A DNA stretch of 50,493 nucleotides from positions 1-50,493 of the forward strand of contig CAYUFA010000015.1 of the NCBI GenBank assembly GCA_964443845.1, written 5' to 3'. Source of the DNA: UBA9214 sp964443845 (GTDB lineage Bacteria; Pseudomonadota; Gammaproteobacteria; UBA9214). The notes under the pieces were generated by a model that did no database searches, had not been told where the DNA came from, and worked only from the letters and a program-made list of their open reading frames with translations. This document shows, piece by piece, positions 9,101-16,529 of this stretch (positions are counted from its first letter, which is position 1; every line of letters begins with the position of its first letter). The position numbers and the translations under genes are program-made.

Positions 9101-9644
9101 GCTCGCTGTTCGTGTCGCGGGTAACGACGTCACGCATGGTGCCACCGATAATGACATTACCCGTAACACCGCTCAGCGATACATTCAGGAACGTGAACGT
9201 GGCATCGGTAAACTCGTCGATGGCCAGGTCATAGGCGCGTATCCTGAGTGTTGCGTTGCCGTTGAAGACGTTACCGCCCAATGAGCAATCACTGAAGGAG
9301 ATGTTCAGCGTTCCCAGGCCGCGATCGTCGAGCTCGCCCGAAAACGTGGCCGTACCGCTGTCGCAGTGCCTGCTTTGACTGACCGCTACGGACTGGACGG
9401 AAGCAGTCGGGCTGTACGCTGCGCCGGCAGCGCTTGTACCGGCGGTAGTCAGTGCCTGAGCCAGACCTCCGGTCAGCGTGCTGGAGGCAAGCACAAGAGC
9501 GTTTGCCCGCTTGATAATCGCGGCATTGGTGTTGCCAGTGTAGTCGAGTGGCTTGACGGCGCCGCCACCACTACCGCCTCCACCACAGGCTGCGAGGAGG
9601 CAGGACAACAGGGCCGGTATCAGGACAGCGGCGCGCATCTTCAT
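6165..9644 (-). CDS. Large PKD-domain lipoprotein with duplicated propeller-like modules
   Basis: An 1159-residue surface lipoprotein. The start MKMRAAVLIPALLSCL leads to a lipobox (LLAAC) and a Gly-rich linker. Residues up to about 300 form an unassigned beta-rich domain. Two PKD-type domains follow, near residues 310-400 and 735-825, each ending in a typical strand (YNVRLTVTDG and YTLKLTVSDG). After each PKD domain comes a module of roughly 330 residues that begins with the pattern FRVIDAEY or YRVIDAGYD and continues with repeated strand motifs (SVSPDGLSAVVGHNG and SIAPGGTQAAVGHDG), like a beta-propeller. The protein therefore looks like N-domain plus two tandem PKD-propeller units. The likely role is carbohydrate or protein binding at the cell surface. 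A 24-bp palindrome lies about 100 bases upstream. Confidence 0.85.
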   Translation of the reverse strand: MKMRAAVLIPALLSCLLAACGGGGSGGGAVKPLDYTGNTNAAIIKRANALVLASSTLTGGLAQALTTAGTSAAGAAYSPTASVQSVAVSQSRHCDSGTATFSGELDDRGLGTLNISFSDCSLGGNVFNGNATLRIRAYDLAIDEFTDATFTFLNVSLSGVTGNVIIGGTMRDVVTRDTNSEQLTLNTTVEDARTGHQVKTGNLVSELVYDDILNPGAYTESLTGRVYDSTAGYVDVSTLQPLSYSGQVVLYPDSGGHLRLTGASSASIDVVWLSATDVMLAVDVDGDNSIDYANAIPWSVFSGNTGIPQPPDAATMTDQAIGNIGLTLDASSSRDSNGDLLDYSWQVISEPSPGAGSFSAASGPYTTFTGRTSGTYNVRLTVTDGTTPVTQDFTLTVFTGYTATNPHRLEYRVIDAGYDALSNRIILVTTDPDALHMLDPVSGGEDVIPLPMPPTSVSIAPGGTQAAVGHDGHVTLVDLATRQVLETCDLSTRAADVVLASNGFVHAVSGIGQWDKLRSIDLATCTETNAASRSLYARSLMALHPDGVSIYARDSITGYLEKYSVAGGAATYQYQSPQYYSPVRIHKPWISGDGSRIYIDNGKVLSASDIQAQDMQEIGTLPGVDYIRAMDGSTEAGSVALIPNGPVTVATGLEDTALLVFDNQTLALQQTTTLPALDSGGQGYPRHGRYVFYSADGSLLYVISEVDSTANLAQPWHVITYAAATMLPVTGPAPGNTRPVASAGADMMLQQGTKGTVSGQASFDPDGDPLTYTWSLAAAPPDSNAATIDNPNQATTGFTPDVPGFYTLKLTVSDGQASHSATLTVLSWYTYNALPFRVIDAEYSKSLDSIIMASDNPPALHRYSSSTGNLQTLALPHAPNCVSVSPDGLSAVVGHNGFLSYIDLSGSMGVLATFPVSIDIGDVVDGGNGYGYATETSGQLASIQSVDLTSGTEQSSTGSPLFAPARIRRHPTEAAIYGIQKNSFSSIKKFSIAAGNATFLRELTSSPTVQDTGGDLWIPEDGARIFSDSTSTFKASTNAVDDMFYNGSLSMTEQQFGEPVESIDSSTEAGRVVVAQAGADPVYPPPAFVNGSRELNIYGAPFLTYEATVLLPAFPQSTSASYGRFVFFSDDGSRLHVITQADPAAGLANDYGIISSGGM

Positions 9645-10119
9645 GGGCTATACACCTCGAGCAGTCTTGTTGGAATTGTTTGTTGCCTCGACAGGCATTC
9701 TGGCATATTTCCGGATAGCCGTTCCAGTGAGCCAGGCCTGCTAATACATTTGTATTAATACGAATGTACGCGCCGTGTCAGGGCACATTTCTGCTGGCAT
9801 GCATGCAGACATCGTCCTGCGCCTCTGTTTCAGATACGCGCCGGCCGGTTCCTCCACGAGCAGCGTCAGGTTCTTTTCCGTCGCGCCATCGGCCGCCATG
9901 ATGACCTGTGAGCGTTCGGGACAGATACATCACCTCCCGCCCGTTATCGACGGGTCCTGACAACACGCAGATGTGAGTCCGGTCCCGCCGCTGCTGATAA
10001 ACCGGAAATGCCCGGGGGAACCGGCCGGGCGTTCGATGGCTGCATCGAGCCGTCTGCGGCCGATGAACAGCGATTGATTCGCAGGCCAGCACGGAAAGGC
10101 GGAAGTGGGGGCGGTGCCG
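9645..10119. other. Intergenic stretch upstream of the PKD lipoprotein and downstream of aclA
   Basis: No gene is supported. The notable element is the palindrome at 9745-9768. Short open frames exist on both strands, but none has a ribosome site or a recognisable sequence. Confidence 0.5.
9745..9768. promoter_or_regulatory. 24-bp near-perfect palindrome, candidate operator
   Basis: Symmetric sequence with half-site TACATTTGTATT and a perfect core GTATTAATAC; only one symmetric pair of positions breaks the dyad. It lies 101-124 bases upstream of the PKD lipoprotein start, in AT-rich DNA unlike its surroundings. It has the size and form of an operator for a dimeric regulator (TetR, LuxR or MarR type). 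The regulator is not identified. Confidence 0.55.
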
Positions 10120-12045
10120 TTACTCTTCGGCCGGCGCTGTCACGTCGTAGAGGATGTCGTCGAAGGGATGCCGGTACATCGGCATGTTGAGGCGTTTTTC
10201 ATCGAGGATGTGGCCGATGAAGCCGATCGAGCGGCCCAGCACGAAAAACGCGTTCAGCGTGCCCGAGTCGATGAACTGCCCGATCTCCTCCTCGCTGTAA
10301 CCCAGGCCGCGCCACAGGTCCACCATCAGCACGCCGATGGTGCCGTCGACATTCAGGATCAGGTTGTCCTTCTTGCGGATGGTCTGCTGTTCAACGGCAA
10401 GCGCGTAGTCCAGCAGACGCGTGGCCGGGAAGTGCTGCGCGGCATACTGCTTCAGACTCTCGACGCGCCGGTCGGGGTTCCTGACCGACTTGATGCGGTG
10501 GCCGATGCCGGGAATCATCACGCCCTGCTCGGCCATGAAGTCGATGAACGCGGCGGGAGACAGTCCTTTCCCGGCGCCCAGCCGGAACCAGTGCGCAGCA
10601 CCGTCGATGGCGCCGCCGAAGCGCGGGCCGATGGTGAGCAGGCCACTGGCCAGTGCGCTGATGACATCCTTGCCGGCGCGCGCGGTGATACGTGCGTTAT
10701 GTGCGCCGCTGACCGCCGGTCCGTGGTCGGCGACGGTCTTGATCACGGTTTCCAGGAATGCACTGGCCCATTGCGGGTAACGCCGCCGGAACCACAGCAG
10801 GGTGATCACGTCGCCGATCCCGTAACCACTTTCCGGACTCGCCAGCGCACTGATCGGGATGCCCGCGTAGGTGGCTTCCTCGCCGCGGTCGTCGGAGATG
10901 GTGCAGGTGAAGTGGGTGCTTCTGCGCACCCGCCCGGCCTTGAGTGCCGTCTGGCAGTCTTCCGGCAACGGGGCGGTGACCGGTTCGGCGATGTCCTCGA
11001 TGATGCCCTCGGCGTGCAGTTCGCTGTGCACGCCCTTGATGATCTCGGGCAGGTCGTTGAAGCTGCGCGGCACGCGGATGCCGGCGCTGCGCATCGCCTC
11101 GTTCTTGGCGCGGGCCATCTCCCGGTCGCTGCTGGCGCTGGCGCCCGCGTGCCCGAACTGCACGCCGGTATAGAAATGGCTGGCGATGGTGCCGATGCAC
11201 CAGCCGATCACGGGCCTGGTGATGCGGCCGTCCTCGACGGCCTCGATGACGCGGTATTCCTCGGTGCCGCCCACTTCCCCCAGCATCAGCAGGTACTTGA
11301 CCGCCGGGTTCTCCTGCATGCGCAGCATATGCTCCAGGAAACCGGAGCCGGCAAAGCGATCGCCGCCGATCGCGACTCCCTCGCTGATGCCGTCCGCATT
11401 CAGTGCAACGGTGTTCGCCAGTTCATTGAACAGTCCGCCCGAACGGGTGACCAGGCCACAGGAGCCGGCGCGGTGCATCCTGCTGGCAATGATGTTTTCC
11501 AGGGTGCCGCCGATGTTGGCGGTCTTGAACGCGCCCGGCGTGATGGCGCCCACCGTCGCCGGGCCGATGACCAGCTTGCCCAGTTGCCGTGCGCGTAACT
11601 TGAGTGCGCGCGCCTGCCGTTCCGGGACGCCCTCCGCGGTGATCATCAGCGCGCGGATGCCGGGAATGTCGAGAGCCTCGTTGCTGGTGCGCCAGGCGCG
11701 CCGGAAGGAGGCGAAGTTCAGCAACACGTCGGCATGTGCATGCGCGGCGGACGCGTCGGCGGTATTCCGGTAGACGGGTATCAGAACCTCGCTGTTACCG
11801 AAAAAGAACTTGCCGAAGCGGCTGCTCGCGGTAGGCGACACGATGGCGGCCACCGACGGCAGACTGCGACCGATCAGGGTGTCGTAGTCGAGCATGCGCT
11901 GAATCGCGCTCTGGTGGTTGTTCCAGAAGATGGCCTGTGTGTCGCGCGTGAACAAGGTTTGCGGGGCGCGGTGCCCTTCCGCGCGGGGGGTGGACGCGGG
12001 CGTCTGTGGCAAGGCCGTTGCGGGCGTTCCGGTCGATGTGCTCAT
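10120..12045 (-). CDS. aclA: ATP-citrate lyase, large (citryl-CoA/citrate synthase-like) subunit
   Basis: With AclB it cleaves citrate to acetyl-CoA and oxaloacetate using ATP and CoA, the signature step of the reductive TCA cycle. The 641-residue protein has a CoA-binding/ligase part (for example ATVGAITPGAFK and GVAIGGDRFAGS). The phosphorylated histidine lies in VQFGHAGASA (His299). A citrate-synthase-like C-terminal domain follows, with DHGPAVSGAHN and GIGHRIKS and ending GRSIGFIGHILDEKRL. The sequence closely resembles the C-terminal two thirds of the animal enzyme and the green sulfur bacterial subunit. About 30 low-complexity Ala/Thr/Pro residues precede the conserved region. Its ATG overlaps the aclB stop by four bases (ATGA), so the two are translationally coupled. 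Confidence 0.94.
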   Translation of the reverse strand: MSTSTGTPATALPQTPASTPRAEGHRAPQTLFTRDTQAIFWNNHQSAIQRMLDYDTLIGRSLPSVAAIVSPTASSRFGKFFFGNSEVLIPVYRNTADASAAHAHADVLLNFASFRRAWRTSNEALDIPGIRALMITAEGVPERQARALKLRARQLGKLVIGPATVGAITPGAFKTANIGGTLENIIASRMHRAGSCGLVTRSGGLFNELANTVALNADGISEGVAIGGDRFAGSGFLEHMLRMQENPAVKYLLMLGEVGGTEEYRVIEAVEDGRITRPVIGWCIGTIASHFYTGVQFGHAGASASSDREMARAKNEAMRSAGIRVPRSFNDLPEIIKGVHSELHAEGIIEDIAEPVTAPLPEDCQTALKAGRVRRSTHFTCTISDDRGEEATYAGIPISALASPESGYGIGDVITLLWFRRRYPQWASAFLETVIKTVADHGPAVSGAHNARITARAGKDVISALASGLLTIGPRFGGAIDGAAHWFRLGAGKGLSPAAFIDFMAEQGVMIPGIGHRIKSVRNPDRRVESLKQYAAQHFPATRLLDYALAVEQQTIRKKDNLILNVDGTIGVLMVDLWRGLGYSEEEIGQFIDSGTLNAFFVLGRSIGFIGHILDEKRLNMPMYRHPFDDILYDVTAPAEE

Positions 12046-13346
12046 GCTGCCAGCGCCAGCCTGACGATGTCGGTCATGTGGGTTTCGGGTCCGTATACCT
12101 CGATCGGCAGTCCGAGTTCCACGGCCGCCTTCTGCATATCGCGCAGACCCACCTCGTAGTTCGGGCCGCCGCGACGCACGTAGATACGCACGCCGACCTG
12201 GCGCATCTTTTCGTGGTAGGCACGCATGGCCTGGATGATGCCGGTGAAGGTTTTGGCGACATCCGTGAAGTTGGCGATGGCGCCGCCGATGATCAGCAGT
12301 TTTTCCCGCCCCTGCGGGTCGGGGACGCGTGTCATCAGGTCAAGCAGGGTTTCCGTGTAGACGCGGGTTTCCTGCGTGTTCGGATTGCCCGAGTACTCGC
12401 CGTAGTTGGCCAGTTCCTCGGCGCCGATCAGGTCGGCGATGGTATCGGCGTACACCACCGAGGCGCCGCCACCGGCCACCAGGGTCCAGACGCGGCCCAG
12501 CGGGTTGAGCACGGTCAACTTGAGCGAGGCACCGCTTTTTTCGTCCATCGACTTGATGCGCTTTTCCTCCGGGCCGGGGGCCTTCATCCCGAAGGGGGTC
12601 GGGAAATACAGCGGGCCCCAGCGGTCTTCCATCAGGAATCCGGCGGTGTCGTCGACCTTCGCGACCAGGTCGAGCAGGTGCACCGTTTCGCCCGCGAAGC
12701 AGAACGGGTTGACCTCCAGGTAGGCGAAGTGCTGGTCGCGGAAAAAGCGATAGAAATCGGTGGCGAACAGGGCGAATCGCTCCCGGTCGGGAATGTTCTC
12801 GGGAACCGCCGCGGTGATCATGGCGGCGAGTTCGGTGTCCTTCACGAGCGGCGGAATCTCGACCTGGTGAACCGCCCCCCAGTTCTCCTCGATATGGATA
12901 CCGCCCTGTGCGCTCAGCGACAGGAGGTCGGTGTCGTCACCCATGACCGCGGCAATGTAATACTCGGCCGCACTGTCGTGATCGACGAACGGCTCGACGA
13001 TGAACCGGCTGAGGACGCCGCTCTGGCCACCGAGCAGGGTGGTGGTTTGGCCACGCTGTTCGTCGATCCAGCGCACTGCATCATCGAGGGTGACATCGCC
13101 GGGTTTGTGTACCCGGTACAGCACCAGGTTGTTGAGTCCGCGCTTGCCGAAGATCATGTCCGGCTTGACCACCAGCGGGCGCTGGTGCAGCCATTGGTGC
13201 TCGTCTTGCGCCGCAAGTCCGGCCAGTTCCTCGCCGCTGGCGACACTGGCTGCCTGGAAGTCATAGCGGAACTGGCCGAAGTGACGTGACCAGTCCGTGT
13301 GGAATACCCGCTTGCCTTCGTATTCGCGAATTGCCCGTTGCGCCAT
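12042..13346 (-). CDS. aclB: ATP-citrate lyase, small (ATP-grasp) subunit
   Basis: The 434-residue partner of AclA, first gene of the pair. It carries the ATP-grasp part (VVKPDMIFGKRG near residues 59-70, AYLEVNPFCF further on). The citrate-binding region of ATP-citrate lyases follows: TLVAGGGASVVYADTI, ELANYGEYSGNP, LLIIGGAIANFTDVA and RRGGPNYEVGLR, then ETHMTDIV at the end. These blocks separate it from ordinary succinyl-CoA synthetase beta subunits. The ATG at 13346 gives MAQRAIREYEGK, the normal family start; the ribosome site is weak. No other reductive TCA genes lie in the window. Confidence 0.94.
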   Translation of the reverse strand: MAQRAIREYEGKRVFHTDWSRHFGQFRYDFQAASVASGEELAGLAAQDEHQWLHQRPLVVKPDMIFGKRGLNNLVLYRVHKPGDVTLDDAVRWIDEQRGQTTTLLGGQSGVLSRFIVEPFVDHDSAAEYYIAAVMGDDTDLLSLSAQGGIHIEENWGAVHQVEIPPLVKDTELAAMITAAVPENIPDRERFALFATDFYRFFRDQHFAYLEVNPFCFAGETVHLLDLVAKVDDTAGFLMEDRWGPLYFPTPFGMKAPGPEEKRIKSMDEKSGASLKLTVLNPLGRVWTLVAGGGASVVYADTIADLIGAEELANYGEYSGNPNTQETRVYTETLLDLMTRVPDPQGREKLLIIGGAIANFTDVAKTFTGIIQAMRAYHEKMRQVGVRIYVRRGGPNYEVGLRDMQKAAVELGLPIEVYGPETHMTDIVRLALAA

Positions 13347-13782
13347 GACGCAGGTAAAGAATGCCCCGGAGACCGCTATTGCAACGATCTGGTTAACTGA
13401 GAGTACGGACCGGCGTTGTTACCGCCCTCGCACACGGCAGGTAACGAACGGGCCGTCGCGTGGCGACAGGCAAGCCGGCCCGGGTCGTGGCCAGTCATCG
13501 GTTCGATGGTGAATGCTGCGGCCAGGTTCCCGATGACTCGTTGTGGCAACCATAACAGAACCGTGACGGTACTTGGAGACAGCATTTTCTATTTTGAGAT
13601 AAGTGAAGCTTGCGGAGGCCGGGCGGAGCGCTCATCCGCAGCGTGCCTGCGCCATGCTGATGCACTGCCGCAGTCTGCGCGCACCCTTTCTGTGCGAAAA
13701 ACGGGTGGCGTGCCAGTGGCGGAAGCGATGCGCGGGGAATCACGGGTCCGGATGCATGGGCACGCGTCGCGACCGGAGCAAT
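13347..13782. other. Intergenic stretch upstream of aclBA
   Basis: No gene is supported in these 436 bases. The aclBA promoter must lie here on the minus strand. An AT-rich patch at about 13575-13605 is the most promoter-like spot, but no clear -35/-10 pair or named regulator site is evident. Confidence 0.45.
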
Positions 13783-14448
13783 TTATTGCTTCTTCATGGC
13801 GAGTGTCAGGCCATCGGCGATGGGAATCAGACTCATTTCCACCCGGTTATCCCGGTGCAGTGCTGCATTGAATGCGCGAATCGCGCGGGTGTCGGCATCC
13901 TGGTACTCGGGGTCGGCCACCTGGCCGGACCAGAGCGTATTGTCGACGGCGATCAGGCCACCGGGACGCAGCAGTTGCAGTGCGCGCTCGTAGTAGCCCG
14001 GGTAGTTTTCCTTGTCGGCGTCAATAAACGCGAAGTCGAAGCTGCCCGACTCACCGTCCGCGATCAGGGCATCCAGTGTCTCCAGCGCCGGTGCCAGCCG
14101 CAGCTCGATCTTCCCGGCGATGCCGGCTTCCTGCCAGTAGCGCTGCGCCACCGCCGTCCAGCGCTCGCTGATGTCGCAGGCCACCAGTTTGCCGTCGGCG
14201 GGCAACGCACCGGCTACGCACAGGGCGCTGTAGCCGGTATAGACGCCGACTTCCAGCGCCTTGCGCGCCCCGATCAGCTGCACCAGCAGCGCCATCAACT
14301 GGCCCATTTCCGGTGAACTCTGCATGCGCGCCATTTCATCCCGGGCGGTCTCCTCGCGCAGCCGGCGGCGCAGCGGGTCGTCCCGCAGCGAGACGCCCAG
14401 CAGGTATTCATACAGGGGGTCGGAGAGGGTGAACGTCTTGTTGGACAT
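13783..14448 (-). CDS. SAM-dependent O-methyltransferase (caffeoyl-CoA OMT type)
   Basis: A 221-residue class I methyltransferase of the Methyltransf_3 / caffeoyl-CoA O-methyltransferase family. The SAM-binding motif is KALEVGVYTGYSAL, followed by LVACDISERW. The metal-binding and catalytic aspartate region is FDFAFIDADKENYPGYYE, and GGLIAVDNTLW comes after it. The ATG at 14448 gives the usual N-terminus MSNKTFTLSDPLYEYLL; the open frame extending upstream to 14829 does not resemble the family. The bacterial members methylate catechol-like or unknown small molecules. It is transcribed away from egtBD, so no operon link is apparent. Confidence 0.9.
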   Translation of the reverse strand: MSNKTFTLSDPLYEYLLGVSLRDDPLRRRLREETARDEMARMQSSPEMGQLMALLVQLIGARKALEVGVYTGYSALCVAGALPADGKLVACDISERWTAVAQRYWQEAGIAGKIELRLAPALETLDALIADGESGSFDFAFIDADKENYPGYYERALQLLRPGGLIAVDNTLWSGQVADPEYQDADTRAIRAFNAALHRDNRVEMSLIPIADGLTLAMKKQ

Positions 14449-14527
14449 GACAGGTTTCAGACCGGATGAACGGGTTTCGGAAATCAGGCAGCTGGTTACA
14501 TTGCCTGGCGTTACGGGTACTCCGGCA

Positions 14528-14782
14528 TCAGGGCTTGCACAGCGGCCTGTCGCCCGGATGCTCCACGGCATCCACGACCGTCTGCACGAAGGCCTGCGAG
14601 TTCGAGCATGGCAAGGCAGCAGCGCACCCGGTTCGCCAGCCCGGGGAGAGACGCACCAGGCCGGTCGTACCATCGCCGCACTGGAAGCGGATGCCGACCC
14701 GGTGAACGGCATGCGGGGCATCGTCTGCTTCGTCAGCGCGGCGGGCGCTCTCTTCCAGCAACTGGTCGTACTGTTCTTCCAT
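14528..14782 (-). CDS. Uncertain small protein (84 aa)
   Basis: A short frame upstream of the O-methyltransferase on the same strand. It begins MEEQYDQLLEESARRADEA (acidic, helix-like) and continues with a segment containing VGIRFQCGDGTTGLVRL. The frame continues upstream of the ATG through a cysteine-rich stretch (YCLACPYLTYC) into the dispersed repeat at 14821-14928, up to a TGA near 14880, with no in-frame ATG. The ribosome site is weak. It may be a real small gene, or a gene whose 5' end was replaced by the repeat. I do not recognise the family. Confidence 0.3.
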   Translation of the reverse strand: MEEQYDQLLEESARRADEADDAPHAVHRVGIRFQCGDGTTGLVRLSPGWRTGCAAALPCSNSQAFVQTVVDAVEHPGDRPLCKP

Positions 14783-14820
14783 ATCTTCTTGCGTTGCCTC
14801 ATCGAGGTCTTCGTCGAAGC

Positions 14821-15030
14821 GCGCAGCACAGTACGTGAGGTACGGGCAGGCGAGGCAATACAGCAGGGCCGGGTTTCAGACGCAACCCTTTGGGAGCGGG
14901 CGATTTCTGCCCCTGGCCGTGGTGCGGCTCGCTGCTGTAGCTACGGCTACACCGCGCTCGTCGCGCCTTGCCGGAAACAAAAATCGCCACGGTCGCGGCC
15001 ACGCGGAACGATGAGATCGGTTCTGGTCAG
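14821..15030 (-). repeat. Dispersed repeat family A, composite copy 1
   Basis: The core at 14821-14928 is the reverse complement of 47800-47912, with clear identity over about 105 bases (shared strings include GGTTGCGTCTGAAACCCGG and CCTCACGTACTGTG). The end sequence at 14999-15030 (ACGCGGAACGATGAG...GGTTCT) lies in the same orientation as the end at 47950-47974. The core is therefore inverted relative to the tail between the two copies. Confidence 0.7.
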
Positions 15031-15094
15031 GCATGGGGCGTAAGCCTAGCGAGAATCGGGACCGGAAACCAGCCATGAACCAATCTCAACATAT

Positions 15095-15147
15095 AGGTGT
15101 CCGAGCGCATTATCGCCTGAATGAACAGAAAATGTGCTCAGACACCT
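15095..15147. repeat. 17-bp inverted repeat with trailing T-tract
   Basis: Arms AGGTGTCCGAGCGCATT and AATGTGCTCAGACACCT match at 15 of 17 positions around a 19-base spacer. TTTTTG follows the second arm. The form is either that of a relic REP/RAYT-type palindrome or a rho-independent terminator insulating egtB from upstream transcription. Confidence 0.55.
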
Positions 15148-15239
15148 TTTTGCCCCGGTATTTCTTGCCTAGAATGACGGTACACGGGCGCCGGCAACGC
15201 ACCCGGCGAGCCGGGCTGGATCCAGAACCACAGGTCAGC

Positions 15240-16511
15240 ATGACGGCACAGGCACACAAGGCCGATAGCGGTGAGAAATCCTGGATTGCCGGCTACCAGC
15301 GCGTCCGGCAGGCCACGGTGGCGTTGTGTGCATCCCTGGAGATCGAGGATTTCGGACTGCAGGCGATGCCCGAGGTCAGTCCGCCGAAATGGCATCTTGC
15401 CCACACCAGCTGGTTCTTCGAAACCTTTGTCCTCAAGCCGTTCGCGAGGCGGTATCGTCCCTTCCACGCGCAGTTCGAAACCCTGTTCAACAGCTATTAC
15501 CATGGCATCGGTGTGCAATATCCGCGCGCGCAACGCGGGCTGCTGTCACGCCCCACCGTGCGCGAGGTGCTCGCCTACCGCGCGTCCGTCGATGCGGCCG
15601 TGACCACCCTGCTGTCGCAGCACGACCACCCGGACCGGGCCGTGATCCTGGAGCGTTGCGAACTGGGCCTGCAGCACGAGCAGCAGCACCAGGAACTGCT
15701 GTGCACCGATATCAAATACAGCTTTTCCTTCAACCCGCTGTACCCCGCACTGGGCCCGGCGCCGGTCTCGACGCCGGTGCCGGTCCCGGGGAGCCTGCGC
15801 ATGTGCGAGGTGCCGGCCATGGATGCCGGCATCGGTCATGCGGGAGCGGGGTTTTGCTTCGACAACGAGCTGCCGCGCCATGACTTCCGGCTGCCGGGGT
15901 TTCGCATGGCCGACCGGTTGCTGACCAATGCGGAGTACCGCGACTTCATGGATGACGGTGGATACGACAATCCCGGCCTGTGGTTGTCGGATGGCTGGGC
16001 CTGGCGGCAGGGGCAGGGCAACGCGCACCCGCAGTACTGGCTGCGGTGCGACGGGGCGTGGTGCGAATACACCCTGTACGGCCTGCAGCCGCTCGAGCCG
16101 GAGCGCCCGGTCTGTCACGTCAACTATTACGAGGCGGATGCCTGTGCACGCTGGTACGGTATGCGCCTGCCGACCGAACAGGAATGGGAGACCGCCTGTC
16201 GCTATTTTGATGGTGAACCTGCACGGGCCGGCATCCGGCTGCACCCGCGGGCCCGCAGCGGAGCGGACGATGCGCAGTGGTTCGGCAGCCTGTGGCAGTG
16301 GACGCGTTCGGCCTATGCGCCGTATCCCGGGTACCGTCCCGCACCGGGCGCGATCGGCGAATACAACGGCAAGTTCATGTGCAACCAGCTGGTACTGCGC
16401 GGCAGTTCCTGTGTCACCCCGCCCGGACATGCGCGTGCGACATACCGCAATTTCTTCTATCCACAGGACCAGTGGCAGTTCAGCGGCATCCGCCTGGCCG
16501 ACGATCCCTGA
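15240..16511 (+). CDS. egtB: Ergothioneine sulfoxide synthase (iron-dependent)
   Basis: EgtB couples trimethylhistidine (hercynine) to a thiol donor with oxygen, the central step of ergothioneine synthesis. The 423-residue protein has an N-terminal DinB-like domain with the iron-ligand histidines: HLAHTSWFFE (His52/His55 region) and LQHEQQHQELL (His146, His150). A C-terminal formylglycine-generating-enzyme-like domain follows, with NVxW-type motif SLWQWTRSAYAPYPGYRP and the end block RATYRNFFYPQDQWQFSG. The ATG at 15240 matches the family start; the open frame upstream to 15033 runs through repeat sequence. egtD follows after 18 bases. No egtA or egtC homologue is adjacent, as is common in proteobacteria. 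Confidence 0.92.
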   Translation: MTAQAHKADSGEKSWIAGYQRVRQATVALCASLEIEDFGLQAMPEVSPPKWHLAHTSWFFETFVLKPFARRYRPFHAQFETLFNSYYHGIGVQYPRAQRGLLSRPTVREVLAYRASVDAAVTTLLSQHDHPDRAVILERCELGLQHEQQHQELLCTDIKYSFSFNPLYPALGPAPVSTPVPVPGSLRMCEVPAMDAGIGHAGAGFCFDNELPRHDFRLPGFRMADRLLTNAEYRDFMDDGGYDNPGLWLSDGWAWRQGQGNAHPQYWLRCDGAWCEYTLYGLQPLEPERPVCHVNYYEADACARWYGMRLPTEQEWETACRYFDGEPARAGIRLHPRARSGADDAQWFGSLWQWTRSAYAPYPGYRPAPGAIGEYNGKFMCNQLVLRGSSCVTPPGHARATYRNFFYPQDQWQFSGIRLADDP

Positions 16512-16529
16512 ACCGGGAAGAATCTCGCC

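Larger units (their letters stand above)
14783..15239. other. Repeat-bearing region upstream of egtB
   Basis: Contains the dispersed family A element at 14821-15030 and the hairpin at 15095-15147. No further gene is supported. The egtBD promoter is not obvious and could lie between the hairpin and 15240. Confidence 0.5.

Noticed and set aside
9778..10092. 104-codon minus-strand frame between aclA and the PKD lipoprotein
   Set aside because: No ribosome site, no recognisable sequence and odd composition; treated as non-coding.
10105..11598. 497-codon open frame on the plus strand opposite aclA
   Set aside because: It is antisense to a clearly real gene; such frames arise from GC-rich third positions. 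The translation is low-complexity in His/Asp/Ala/Val and resembles nothing.
12007..12022. Sigma-54-like sequence TGGCAAGGCCGTTGCG on the plus strand
   Set aside because: It lies inside aclA coding sequence, facing antisense, with no gene to drive; treated as chance.
12006..13289. 427-codon open frame on the plus strand opposite aclB
   Set aside because: Antisense shadow of aclB with no ribosome site and no protein-like pattern.
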